Under the pieces are notes generated by a model, which worked only from the letters and a program-made list of their open reading frames with translations, ran no database searches and was not told the origin of the DNA. A DNA stretch of 49,346 nt from Thiobacillus sp. (GTDB lineage Bacteria; Pseudomonadota; Gammaproteobacteria; Burkholderiales; Thiobacillaceae): assembly GCA_018262815.1 (NCBI GenBank), contig JADFDN010000005.1, positions 1 through 49,346 of the forward strand, written 5' to 3'. Positions 33,163-41,130 of this stretch are shown piece by piece. Position 1 is the stretch's first letter. The number at the start of each line of letters is the position of its first letter. The position numbers and the translations under genes are program-made.

Positions 33163-34110
33163 CTATTCGCCGGGACCGAACCAGAAGGACGTGTCCTTTG
33201 CCAGGAACTCGCCGTGCGGCATGTAGTGCGAGCCATCGCAGGAAAAGGTCGCGCTCACCATGCCGTTGAAAATGTTGATCGACGCCACCCGCAGGTAGAT
33301 CGTCGGATCGGTCAGGCGCAAGGCCTGAAGCGTGGCCAGGATGCGGCCGATGTCGTCCGTCGCGATCACGGCATCGGCCGGATGGGCGCGCGGCGGATAG
33401 ACGAGGCAGATGTCCGGGTCGCTCAGGGCCTCATGGTCCAGGATGCGGTAACGGTACGGATCGTCCAGCGTCCAGATTGTGGCCAGGCTGTTGGAAAAAT
33501 GGATCTGGCATTGAAACACGCCGCGCTCGGTGAGCAGTTCCTCGAGAATGGACAGCGCCTGCTCCAGATTGCGATCCATCGGGCTTTCCACACGGCTTTG
33601 CTGAAACACGGTTCCGCGGATCGCCGGATCGCCTTTCACCTGGCGCCAGTCGGCCGGCTCTTCGTAGAGTTCGGACGTCACCGGCAGATTGCGCAGATCG
33701 AAGTTGGCCCCGAGATAACCCACGGTCAGGCCATCCCGATACACCACCTGGAGCGCCGTGAGCGACAGGTGATGTTCGTTCTCTCCGATGTAGGCGTCCG
33801 AGAGCAAAAAGCCCCAGATCGGCACCGCTTCCTGCATGTAGGGGCGCTGCGAGCGATCGCTCCCCACCTGCTCGGGCACGATGCCCGTTGGGCCGACGCT
33901 GTTGCAGATCTGGATCCCGTCCATGCCCACGCAGTACAGGAAGGAACAATGCGGAATGCTGGCGAAGTTCGCTGCGAGGACGGCATCCAGCGCATCGCAA
34001 TCGCCCCATGCCGGCGCGAGCCGCCCGGCCAGTTGCCCGAGCGGCTCGCGCAGCATGCGCGCCAGCTCTTCGCGCTGCTGGTGGATGCTGTCTTTCCAAG
34101 ACGGTTTCAT
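33163..34110 (-). CDS. PDC (Cache-like) sensor domain protein
   Basis: A 315-aa protein with no signal or membrane segment. The core (about 45-160) reads as a PDC sensor fold: SFLYCVGMDGIQICNSVGPTG and RPYMQEAVPIWGFLLSDAYIGENEHHLSLTALQVVYRDGLTVGYLGANFDLRNLP. The rest continues as an alpha-beta domain ending SFWFGPGE. PDC proteins without transmembrane parts are less usual and probably sense a cytoplasmic ligand. No effector domain is present, so a partner is expected. Confidence 0.7.
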   Translation of the reverse strand: MKPSWKDSIHQQREELARMLREPLGQLAGRLAPAWGDCDALDAVLAANFASIPHCSFLYCVGMDGIQICNSVGPTGIVPEQVGSDRSQRPYMQEAVPIWGFLLSDAYIGENEHHLSLTALQVVYRDGLTVGYLGANFDLRNLPVTSELYEEPADWRQVKGDPAIRGTVFQQSRVESPMDRNLEQALSILEELLTERGVFQCQIHFSNSLATIWTLDDPYRYRILDHEALSDPDICLVYPPRAHPADAVIATDDIGRILATLQALRLTDPTIYLRVASINIFNGMVSATFSCDGSHYMPHGEFLAKDTSFWFGPGE

Positions 34111-34187
34111 GCCGCGGACTCACATGCCAGGAAAATCAACTCGCCTGGAACGAAGGCGGTCGGGTCCGTCCCTGTACTCGTGTGGGA

Positions 34188-34628
34188 TCAGGTCTGCCCG
34201 GTCCAGATGGCGCACCACCCCTCGGGGCTGATCGTGCCTTCGACCACTTTGCAGGTGTTCGACTCGGCGACGAAGTGGATGCAGTTGGCGCACTTCTGGG
34301 TACCCTTGGGTTCGGCCTGGTATTGCACGCTTGCCTGGGTAGCCTTCGCCGGCTCTGCGGGCGTGGTGGCGGACGTTTCGGGCATCGGGGCCGACTGGGC
34401 GGGTTCCGGGCCGGGGGAGGGCGGGGTGTCGGAGCCCGCCGTGGCCGGCTCCGGCTTCGAGTCGCAGCCGATCAGCGCGGCCGGAAGCAGCAGGCCGAAC
34501 CCGGCCGCCAGCGCGCCCCGCAGCACGATTCTGCGGGACAGGACGTCGGCTTCCGCGAGGCCCGCATCGGGGTCGTGCGCGCCGGGTGCGGGATGTTTCC
34601 GGCTGTTCGTGAAAATGTTTCTGTTCAT
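34188..34628 (-). CDS. High-potential iron-sulfur protein (HiPIP), Tat-exported
   Basis: A 146-aa electron carrier holding a [4Fe-4S] cluster for periplasmic electron flow. Ligands are Cys113, Cys116, Cys126 and Cys139 (CX2C, X9, C, X12, C). The Tat motif SRRIVLRG is at 31-38, followed by a hydrophobic stretch and Cys55 in ALIGC, which resembles a lipobox. Residues 57-105 are a Pro/Ala/Thr-rich linker. So it may be a membrane-tethered HiPIP. AAGGAG supports ATG 34628. Confidence 0.9.
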   Translation of the reverse strand: MNRNIFTNSRKHPAPGAHDPDAGLAEADVLSRRIVLRGALAAGFGLLLPAALIGCDSKPEPATAGSDTPPSPGPEPAQSAPMPETSATTPAEPAKATQASVQYQAEPKGTQKCANCIHFVAESNTCKVVEGTISPEGWCAIWTGQT

Positions 34629-34737
34629 GTCGATCTCTCCTTCAAGAAGGCGGGACGGATGTCCCGCCGGGGAAAATTCCGGCCCCACGCGTTGGAGCGG
34701 CCGGTTCCGCTGGACTTGATGTCCACCATAGCAAACC

Positions 34738-35661
34738 TCAGCTCGCCAGCCTGATGGGTTCGAAGCTCCCGCCGGGCGCCGCCTGCGGGGGGAAAGACAG
34801 CCGTTTCACTTCGTTGCCCTTGTCGTTGCGATAAATCAGCTGGCGGGTGGCGAAGTCGTATTCCGGATGCCGCGGATCGCTCCAGTGATTGAGGAAGTGC
34901 ACGTAGAACGCCGAGAACAGGCCCTGCGTCGGCTGGTCCCGCAGGAGCGCGAAGACGTATTCCGGCTGGTTCTTCAGTTCGTGTCCGTCGTGGCAATACT
35001 GCACCCATACGTATTCGCCGGTGACGATCAGGTTCCAGAAGGGCGGATCCTCGTAGAACTTGAGCGTGACCTGCTTGCCTGCGGCCGCCAGCGCAGCCAG
35101 CCGTTCGATCGTGGCGGCGGTTTCATGGCAATAGGTTTCGAGCAGCGGAGCCGGATCGCCGAGCGATTGCAGGCGCCTGAGGGCCCCCGTGCCGTAGGGG
35201 TTCATCAGCATGACCCGCAATTCGTAGCTGTGGTCGATCACGTTCTTCAGCTTGCGCCGCTGCGACACGAAGGTGTCGTAGCCGGTGACCGACATCACCG
35301 AGACGTCGCGGGTGCCGGTGATGCGTTCGAGCAGCTTGCGGTCGGACCAGCGCGAGCGCCAGTTGCTTTCTTCGCGCACGTGCACCAGAGAAACCAGACG
35401 GTTCATCCGGTGGCTTAGGCGACCCTGCCGTGCGCCGAGGAACAGGTTGAACAGCAGCACCAGCACGGCGGCGAAAATGATTTCATTGATCAGCAGCAGT
35501 TGCGAGTCGTCTTCCACCATCGGCCACCAGGTGAACAGGATGTACTGGGCGAGCATGGGCAGGGAAAACGCGACGCCGACTGCGAGCAGCGTGACGCCGA
35601 TATGGCTGAAGATATGCCTGAGGGTGTGTATGAAGCTGAAGAAATGCGGGCTGCGTGCCAT
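34738..35661 (-). CDS. Membrane protein with soluble C-terminal domain of unknown function
   Basis: A 307-aa protein with two hydrophobic helices (about 18-45 and 56-76) and a 220-residue soluble part. The soluble part has RVMLMNPYGTG, AALAAAGKQVTLKFYEDPPFWNLIVTGEYVWVQYCHDG and AFYVHFLNHWSDPRHPEYD. The LMNPYG and FYEDPPFW stretches recall uncharacterised nucleotidyl- or PLD-like sensor domains, but I cannot place it. It is 54 bases upstream of nothing recognisable as an operon partner except HiPIP downstream on the same strand. Confidence 0.72.
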   Translation of the reverse strand: MARSPHFFSFIHTLRHIFSHIGVTLLAVGVAFSLPMLAQYILFTWWPMVEDDSQLLLINEIIFAAVLVLLFNLFLGARQGRLSHRMNRLVSLVHVREESNWRSRWSDRKLLERITGTRDVSVMSVTGYDTFVSQRRKLKNVIDHSYELRVMLMNPYGTGALRRLQSLGDPAPLLETYCHETAATIERLAALAAAGKQVTLKFYEDPPFWNLIVTGEYVWVQYCHDGHELKNQPEYVFALLRDQPTQGLFSAFYVHFLNHWSDPRHPEYDFATRQLIYRNDKGNEVKRLSFPPQAAPGGSFEPIRLAS

Positions 35662-35844
35662 GAACGAGTCTCCAGAAAATCGAGGGAGCGAGGCTGACGC
35701 CCTTCAAATAAATCGCGTGAGCGCTCCGAAGCCGGGACGGCGTTCGGAGCCGGGCACGCTAGCAGGACGCGAGCCCCGCTGCGGCACTGACGGGTTTCGT
35801 TCGCGCCCCTCTACGCCTTGCGGCGCCCGGGACGCGAGGCGTGC

Positions 35845-36195
35845 TCAGCGTGCGCCCTTGGCGCTCGCCTTGCCGGCGGCCTCGAGTTCGGCGTCGGTCG
35901 ATTGCGTCATGCCGGCGCCTTTCGCGTCCAGGCGCTCCGCTGCGCGGTCTGCGCCCCGGGTCGCGCCGCTTTGCCACTGTGCGTTGCTGTTGGCGCTGCC
36001 GGAAGTGCTCATGTGTGCCTCCGCGGCGCCGCCCGTCTGGGCCTTGGCGGGCGCCCCGACCTGGGCGCCCGCGCCGGCATTGACCCCGACGCCGACGCCC
36101 GCCGCGGTGGCGGCCGTGGCGAAGCCGATGCTGGCCACGCCGGCCATGAGAACGGTCACGAGTTGGGTACGGATCGGTTGGGCTTTCTTCATCAT
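35845..36195 (-). CDS. Small Gly/Ala-rich secreted protein
   Basis: A 116-aa protein with AGGAGT seven bases before ATG. The signal peptide has LVTVLMAGVASIGFATAATAA. The mature region is almost only Ala, Gly, Thr, Ser and Gln (AGVGVGVNAGAGAQVGAPAKAQTGGA, then a more polar half with Arg-Ala-Asp repeats). It is likely disordered and may be an envelope or stress protein of the type induced in betaproteobacteria. Family unknown to me. Confidence 0.72.
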   Translation of the reverse strand: MMKKAQPIRTQLVTVLMAGVASIGFATAATAAGVGVGVNAGAGAQVGAPAKAQTGGAAEAHMSTSGSANSNAQWQSGATRGADRAAERLDAKGAGMTQSTDAELEAAGKASAKGAR

Positions 36196-36527
36196 GTTCG
36201 ATACTCCTGAATGGTAGAGGTTGGGACGAATAGCCTGCATGTTGACAAGCCAATGCCTCTACAGCACAGCGCATGCCAGGACACCATTTCATTATTTATC
36301 AATGGGTTAGTTGATGTGTCAGGGTGGGGCGGGAGCTGTGTTTCGTCGCCGGATGGCGACACGAAAGCGGACCGCATCTGCAAGCCGTTGTAAAAAAAAG
36401 CCAATTTCTGTCTTGTAACGGAGACAGGATGCGGAGCCCAGCACCGCACGCGCGGCCTTATCGCCAGCGGCGGGACGCGAGACGCAGCGGCAGGCTATCG
36501 GGCGGACTTAACGCCTGGTCTGAAATG

Positions 36528-36557
36528 AAAAAGGGTCATCCTGAGATGACCCTTTTT
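36528..36557. terminator. Bidirectional rho-independent terminator
   Basis: AAAAAGGGTCATC at 36528-36540 pairs perfectly with GATGACCCTTTTT at 36545-36557 around CTGA. Stem of 13 pairs with A/T runs on both sides. Its right arm touches the stop of the small gene on the minus strand. The 36196-36527 interval upstream is otherwise non-coding: it holds the leader of the minus-strand Gly/Ala gene and a plus-strand stretch with no recognisable gene. Confidence 0.85.
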
Positions 36558-36712
36558 CACTGGTCCGCCTGCGGAGGGGGGGTATCCGCCGGCAGGGAGG
36601 TTTCGGCCGGCGGCGCTTCGGCGGCGGCTGCCTTTTTCTGTTCTTTCTCGGCCTTTTTTTTCTTCTTTTCCATTTCGCGCTGTCGCTTTTCGTACTGATA
36701 GTTCGGTTTCAA
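36557..36712 (-). CDS. Small Lys/Glu-rich protein with TTG start
   Basis: A 51-aa protein not obvious from longer frames. TTG start, with AAAGGAG nine bases upstream on the minus strand. It opens MKPNYQYEKRQREMEKKKKK and continues with KAEKEQKKAAAAEAPPAE, ending in a Pro/Ala/Asp tail; it is a charged helix plus disordered tail. This start (KPNYxYEKRQRE) occurs in small unnamed betaproteobacterial proteins, from memory. The terminator begins in its stop codon, which supports it as a real short gene. Confidence 0.7.
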   Translation of the reverse strand: MKPNYQYEKRQREMEKKKKKAEKEQKKAAAAEAPPAETSLPADTPPPQADQ

Positions 36713-36803
36713 TCCGGGGCTCCTTTCGATGGCTGAACCCGGACGATACCCGATCCGGGCGCAGAATGCGCCCGCCCGGCCGATACGCCGGGGCGGGCGG
36801 CGC

Positions 36804-36861
36804 GTTACAAACGGATACAGACGGTTACATCCTCGCGGGCGTCCGACATCGCAGCGTTACA
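36804..36861 (+). promoter_or_regulatory. Phased GTTACA direct repeats upstream of Spy-like gene
   Basis: GTTACA at 36804, GATACA at 36814 and GTTACA at 36824 are spaced exactly 10 bases apart, one helical turn, with ACG in the spacers. A fourth GTTACA is at 36856. Phased hexamers are the usual binding style of OmpR-family response regulators. The repeats lie about 110 bases before the Spy-like start. Confidence 0.55.
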
Positions 36862-36937
36862 CCGGCCGCCCAGAATGCCTCGCATGCCGTGCCGTCTGCT
36901 GCCGGTTATTTCGACAACGTCTCTGAAGGAGCAAGCC

Positions 36938-37438
36938 ATGAAATCGAATCAAGGTGGTTTTACCAAACGCGCCCTGCTGGTTGGCCTGATCGCGGGCAGC
37001 GGCATCCTGGCGGCCTCGGCCTTTGCGATGCCCGAACGGGATGCAGCCGGCAAGCCCGGCTGCGAAACCCGCCACGGGCAGAAAGCCGATGCGATGGGCG
37101 AACGCCGCGCTGCGCACCTGGCTGCATTGAAGGACAAGCTGAAGCTGGCCCCCGAACAGGAGGCGGCCTGGAATGCCTTTGCCAGCGCGGGCCAGCCGGG
37201 CATGAATCGCACGGGCGGTGACCGGCAGGCGATGCGCGCCGAGTTCGCCAGGCTGAGCACGCCCGAGCGTCTGGACAGGATGCAGGCGATGTCGGAAGCG
37301 CGCCGCGCCAGAATGGCCGAGCGTGCCGAGACGATCAAGGCCTTCTACGCCCAGCTGACGGCGGAGCAGAAGAAGGTGTTCGACGCCGAGGCGATGACCG
37401 GTCGCCATCGCGGTCATCACCATCGTCACCACGTCTGA
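36938..37438 (+). CDS. Spy/CpxP-family (LTxxQ-like) periplasmic protein
   Basis: A 166-aa protein with AAGGAG before ATG and a signal peptide (LLVGLIAGSGILAASAFA). The mature chain is helical and Met/Arg/Ala-rich: LKDKLKLAPEQEAAWNAFA and AFYAQLTAEQKKVFDAEA are the two LTxxQ-type helices of Spy/CpxP. It ends in a His-rich tail (HRGHHHRHHV), apt for metal binding. Spy proteins act as ATP-independent envelope chaperones. Phased GTTACA repeats upstream may place it under a two-component regulator. Confidence 0.85.
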   Translation: MKSNQGGFTKRALLVGLIAGSGILAASAFAMPERDAAGKPGCETRHGQKADAMGERRAAHLAALKDKLKLAPEQEAAWNAFASAGQPGMNRTGGDRQAMRAEFARLSTPERLDRMQAMSEARRARMAERAETIKAFYAQLTAEQKKVFDAEAMTGRHRGHHHRHHV

Positions 37439-37461
37439 GCGGCGGGGGATCATTGGTCGAG

Positions 37462-37489
37462 CGGGGACGGGCAACCGTCCCCGTTTTTT
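37462..37489 (+). terminator. Rho-independent terminator after the Spy-like gene
   Basis: CGGGGACGG and CCGTCCCCG form a perfect 9-pair stem with a GCAA loop, followed by six T. It lies 24 bases after the stop codon. Confidence 0.9.
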
Positions 37490-37611
37490 GTGGCAGGATT
37501 GAGGCCGTCGCCGTTGGCGAGGCAGATTGTATTTCGTGCGCGGACCGGCCATGCGAGCCTTGCGGGGTATCGAATGGCCCATCCGCCTTCAACCTGTTGC
37601 GGAGAACCTTC

Positions 37612-38127
37612 ATGCGTTTCATCCGGATTCTGTGTGCGATCGGCTGCGTTGCGGGACTGGCCGGGCCCTCGCTGGCGGCGGACGCGCCGGCAGCGCGTGA
37701 GATCGTGAAGGTCGATCCGCGTGCGCGCTACAAGGTGGTGTACGACATCCATTCCGCCGCGATTGCGGCGGGCATCAGCAAGGGGCTGTATTACGCACGG
37801 GGGCTGATCGAGGCATACGGCAAGCAGGGCGTGACGCCGGCGCAGCTCGATATTCACCTGGTGCTGCACGGCGACGCTGCGCAGTTTCTGCTGATCGATT
37901 CCACTTACCAGAAGGCCGTCAACGACCCCTTCGCCGTCAATCTCAACGCCAAGATCACGCAGGACCTGCTGGACCTGGGCGTGAGCGTGGAAATCTGCCA
38001 CAGCGTGATGCGGGCGAAGGGCTGGACGCCTGCCGACGTGCTGCCCGGGGTGACGATCGTGCACGACGGCTACACCCGGCTGGTCAAGCTGCAGAACGAC
38101 GGCTACGCCTACCTAGGCGGGTTTTGA
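37612..38127 (+). CDS. Periplasmic DsrE-family protein
   Basis: A 171-aa exported DsrE/F-superfamily protein (signal MRFIRILCAIGCVAGLAGPSLAA). The core VKVDPRARYKVVYDIHSA, IHLVLHGDAAQF and the candidate sulfur-binding Cys129 (VEICHSVMRAKGW) match the fold. In cytoplasmic DsrE relatives this Cys carries sulfane sulfur; a periplasmic version could bind thiols outside. A second paralogue is encoded at 41131-41655. The DUF2238 gene follows 36 bases downstream. Confidence 0.82.
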   Translation: MRFIRILCAIGCVAGLAGPSLAADAPAAREIVKVDPRARYKVVYDIHSAAIAAGISKGLYYARGLIEAYGKQGVTPAQLDIHLVLHGDAAQFLLIDSTYQKAVNDPFAVNLNAKITQDLLDLGVSVEICHSVMRAKGWTPADVLPGVTIVHDGYTRLVKLQNDGYAYLGGF

Positions 38128-38163
38128 GATGCGCCGGTTTTCGTTCGCGTTCGAGTGCGGCGC

Positions 38164-38856
38164 ATGAGTCGCTACCATGCCGTGCTTCTGGCCGTGTTTG
38201 CCGCGGTCTGGGTGTGGGCGGCGATCGAGCCCCGATACCCGGACGACTGGCTGCTGGAAAACTACCTGGTGTTCGTCTTCGTTCCGGTGATCGTGCTGGC
38301 CGGGCGTTATTTCAGGCTGTCGAATCTGTCCTATACGCTGATGACCCTCTTCATGCTGCTGCATGTGGTGGGATCGCATTACACCTATGCCGAGGTGCCG
38401 TTCGGCACGACGCTGCAGCACTGGTTCGGATCCGGGCGCAACATGTACGACCGGCTGGTGCATTTCTGTTTCGGGCTGCTGCTGGCCTATCCGCTGCGCG
38501 AGATCTTCATGCGGGTGGCCAAGGCGCGCGGCGTGTGGTCATACTGGTTTCCGCTGGAGCTGGTGCTGGCCTTCTCGGCGGCGTACGAGGTCATCGAATG
38601 GCGGGTGGCCGCCCGCGTCGATCCTTCCGCGGGCCTGGCCTTCCTGGGGGCGCAGGGCGATGTCTGGGATGCGCAGAAGGACATGGCGCTGGCCGTCGTC
38701 GGCGCGGCGATCACGCTGCTGGCGGTGGCCCTGATCCACTGGCGCTACGACCCGGAATTCGGCCGCGATCTGCGCGCCAGCCTGAAGATCGACCCGAACG
38801 ACAAGCCCCTGGGCGAGCAGGCCTTGCGCGAGCTGCTCAGGCGCAGATCCAGATGA
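38164..38856 (+). CDS. DUF2238 (YjdF-like) integral membrane protein
   Basis: A 230-aa protein with about six hydrophobic helices. Conserved family pieces: HVVGSHYTYAEVPFG, GSGRNMYDRLVHFCFGLLLAYPLRE, YEVIEWRVAA and GDVWDAQKDMALAVVGAA. Acidic and His residues inside helices suggest transport or redox work. Function unknown. ATG 38164 was chosen; GTG 38155 is nine bases upstream and also possible. Confidence 0.87.
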   Translation: MSRYHAVLLAVFAAVWVWAAIEPRYPDDWLLENYLVFVFVPVIVLAGRYFRLSNLSYTLMTLFMLLHVVGSHYTYAEVPFGTTLQHWFGSGRNMYDRLVHFCFGLLLAYPLREIFMRVAKARGVWSYWFPLELVLAFSAAYEVIEWRVAARVDPSAGLAFLGAQGDVWDAQKDMALAVVGAAITLLAVALIHWRYDPEFGRDLRASLKIDPNDKPLGEQALRELLRRRSR

Positions 38857-38906
38857 ATCGAAGGACCACCCGTTTCCATTCCTGAACCCAAACCGAGGAT
38901 GCCATC

Positions 38907-39464
38907 ATGCGTACGCACCGTATTTTCCTTATTCCGGCCGCCGGCCTGACTGCTGCACTGCTTGCTTCCGCTGCCTGGGCAGCCGATGCGCCGATGCGCA
39001 AGTCGGGACTGTGGGAGATCAGGACCGAAACCGCTGCCGGCGGTCAGGGCATGCCCGGTCCGATGACGATGCAGATGTGCATCGAGCAGGGCCGGGACGA
39101 CATGACCGCCGATCCGCGCGACGTGCGCAGGCGCTGTTCGAAGATGGAGACGAAGCGTACCGGCAACCGGGTGACGATCGATTCGGTGTGCGCGATGGAC
39201 GGCCATACCGCCACCGGACGTACGGTCATCACGGGCAATCTGGCGACCGACTACCGGATGGAAAACACCACGCGCTTCGATCCGCCGATGCACGGCATGC
39301 AGACCCTGTCGTCGACCATGACGGGCAAATGGCTCGGCCCATGCAAGCCGGGCCAGAAACACGGAGCGGTGACGATGTCAGGGATGCCGGGGATGGGCCC
39401 CGGCGGCGCGTTCAAGATGGATCCTGAAACGATGAGGCGCATGCAGCAGCAATACGGACGCTGA
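38907..39464 (+). CDS. DUF3617 family exported protein
   Basis: A 185-aa protein with a signal peptide (AALLASAAWAADAPMRKSGLWEI) and the DUF3617 pattern: RKSGLWEIRTE, a QMCIEQ early Cys, CSKMETKRTGNRVTIDSVC and a final GPCKPGQ. Four Cys probably form two disulfides. The C-terminus is Met/Gly-rich. Function is unknown. The gene follows the DUF2238 gene by 50 bases. Confidence 0.87.
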   Translation: MRTHRIFLIPAAGLTAALLASAAWAADAPMRKSGLWEIRTETAAGGQGMPGPMTMQMCIEQGRDDMTADPRDVRRRCSKMETKRTGNRVTIDSVCAMDGHTATGRTVITGNLATDYRMENTTRFDPPMHGMQTLSSTMTGKWLGPCKPGQKHGAVTMSGMPGMGPGGAFKMDPETMRRMQQQYGR

Positions 39465-39531
39465 ACTGCACTGGCCTGCCCGCGGCACGCGTCTGCACGG
39501 GACTCGCCCGGCCGCCGCGGCAGGCAAGCGG

Positions 39532-40116
39532 CTACTTCTTGTTCAGTTTGTTCTTGTCCAGTTTGCTGAACTTCGAGCCTTCCAGCGTGAGGTTGTACAT
39601 CAAGCCTTTCTGGCCGAAGATGAAACCGATAACCGGGTCCTTGATGTTGGTGGTGTCGACTGCCTTGCCGGCACCGATGTCCACCAGGGCGACGGAGCCG
39701 TCGACGCCCACTTTCCAGCCTTCGCTCGCACGGAACTTCTGCAGGGCGGATTCGCTGGTGAACAGGACGACGATGCTCTTGGCTTGCGCACCCAGCTGGA
39801 AGCCGACCGAGGCTGCGGCGGTACTGTAGTAATCGACGGTTTTGCCGTCTATACGCAGCGCGCCTTCGCCGTATTCGCCGCCGATGCCGATGCCCGCTTT
39901 GTAGACCTTGGGAAACACCAGGACGCCCTTGGCAATGCCGAGAAAGGCTTTGGCGCCTTCGATTTTCTGGAAGGCGGCCAGGGCCTTGTCGACTTCCTGG
40001 TCGATTTCGGCCGCGCTGGCGGCGTGCGACCGGGGCGCTGCCAGGAGCAGGAGCACCAGCGCAGTGAAGAACAGGGCGGAAGCGGACTTGTGTTGAATTG
40101 CCGTAAGGGGGGACAT
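39532..40116 (-). CDS. SYLF (Ysc84-like) lipid-binding protein
   Basis: A 194-aa exported protein. AAGGAG precedes ATG 40116 and the signal ends HAASAAE. SYLF-domain features are FLGIAKGVLVFPKVYKAGIGIGGEYGEGALRI, STAAASVGFQLGAQAKSIVVLF and AVDTTNIKDPVIGFIFGQKGLM. These proteins bind acidic lipids; bacterial roles are uncertain. It is transcribed opposite to its neighbours. Confidence 0.88.
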   Translation of the reverse strand: MSPLTAIQHKSASALFFTALVLLLLAAPRSHAASAAEIDQEVDKALAAFQKIEGAKAFLGIAKGVLVFPKVYKAGIGIGGEYGEGALRIDGKTVDYYSTAAASVGFQLGAQAKSIVVLFTSESALQKFRASEGWKVGVDGSVALVDIGAGKAVDTTNIKDPVIGFIFGQKGLMYNLTLEGSKFSKLDKNKLNKK

Positions 40117-40232
40117 GGCCGTCTCCTTCGATCGGATCCGATCCGTTTCAGTGTAGTGCAAAACGAAAATGACCCAATCCCCGAGGGAACCAGGCGAGTG
40201 CCGTCGGGTCGTCTAGACTTCCAGGAGGACAC

Positions 40233-40727
40233 ATGCCCGATCCGGGTTTTCAGATTCTGCTCTGGCTGCTGGCGGCGCTCCTGATCGTACTCGGCTTTGC
40301 CGGGCTGATCCTGCCGGCGCTCCCCGGCATCCCGCTGGTGTTTGCCGGACTGCTGCTGTTGGCGTGGGCAGAGAACTTCGCCTACGTCGGCTGGATCACG
40401 CTCACGCTGCTGGGCGTGCTGGCATTGCTGAGCTACGGCGTGGATCTGCTGGCGGCGGCATTCGGCGCGAAAAGATTCGGAGCGTCGCCGCGGGCGGTGA
40501 CCGGTGCGGCGCTGGGTGCGCTGGCCGGGCTGTTTTTCGGATTGCCCGGCATTGTGCTGGGGCCGTTTGTCGGCGCCGTCATCGGCGAGTTCAGCCGCCG
40601 CGCCTCGGCCCGCGCGGCGGCGCAGGCGGGGGTCGGCGCAACGCTGGGTCTGCTGTTCGGCGCCCTGCTGAAAATCGCACTGGCCTTCAGCATGGTGGGC
40701 GTGTTCGTGCTGGATCGCCTGCTTTGA
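40233..40727 (+). CDS. DUF456 membrane protein
   Basis: A 164-aa protein made almost wholly of hydrophobic helices (four to five). Characteristic PALPGIPLVFAGLLLLAWAENF and GAALGALAGLFFGLPGIVLGPFVGAVIGE are the glycine-rich repeats of the family. AGGAGG precedes ATG. Function unknown; the Gly-rich repeats resemble glycine-zipper-type membrane proteins. Confidence 0.9.
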   Translation: MPDPGFQILLWLLAALLIVLGFAGLILPALPGIPLVFAGLLLLAWAENFAYVGWITLTLLGVLALLSYGVDLLAAAFGAKRFGASPRAVTGAALGALAGLFFGLPGIVLGPFVGAVIGEFSRRASARAAAQAGVGATLGLLFGALLKIALAFSMVGVFVLDRLL

Positions 40728-40784
40728 CGCGCGCGGCGCGATGCTGACGTATCCTGTGGTTTTGATTCGGTCCGGGAGAAACGC

Positions 40785-41039
40785 ATGAAAATCCGTAGTG
40801 TCGTGGCGATGGGGCTGCTGCTGACGATTCTGGGCTGCAGCAAGCTCACGCTGGAGAACTACAGCAGGATCGCGGTGGGCATGCCGTACGACGACGTCAC
40901 CCGGCTGATCGGTCCGCCCGATGAATGCGACGATGTGATGGGGGTGCGCAACTGCAGGTGGGGCGACGAAACACGTTCGGTCAATGTCAGCTTCGTGGCG
41001 GACAAGGTGCTGCTGTTTTCGTCCAGCAACCTGAAATGA
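40785..41039 (+). CDS. Small lipoprotein, BamE/DUF3862-like
   Basis: An 84-aa lipoprotein with lipobox ILGC (Cys18). The mature part LTLENYSRIAVGMPYDDVTRLIGPPDECDD has the GMxYxxVxxLIGxP opening of the BamE/SmpA fold; NCRWGDETRSVNVSFVADKV finishes it. It is too short and lacks other landmarks to be BamE itself. It probably sits at the inner face of the outer membrane. Confidence 0.85.
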   Translation: MKIRSVVAMGLLLTILGCSKLTLENYSRIAVGMPYDDVTRLIGPPDECDDVMGVRNCRWGDETRSVNVSFVADKVLLFSSSNLK

Positions 41040-41130
41040 ATCCCTTTGCGGGGGATTGGTTTTCCCGGCTCGGTCCGCGCGCGGGATCGGGCCGTTTATA
41101 AAGCGCCTATATTCCAAAAGGAGACGCAAC

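Noticed and set aside
33046-34719. 557-aa plus-strand frame
   Set aside because: Opposes the PDC sensor and HiPIP genes, which carry proper starts, export signals and metal motifs.
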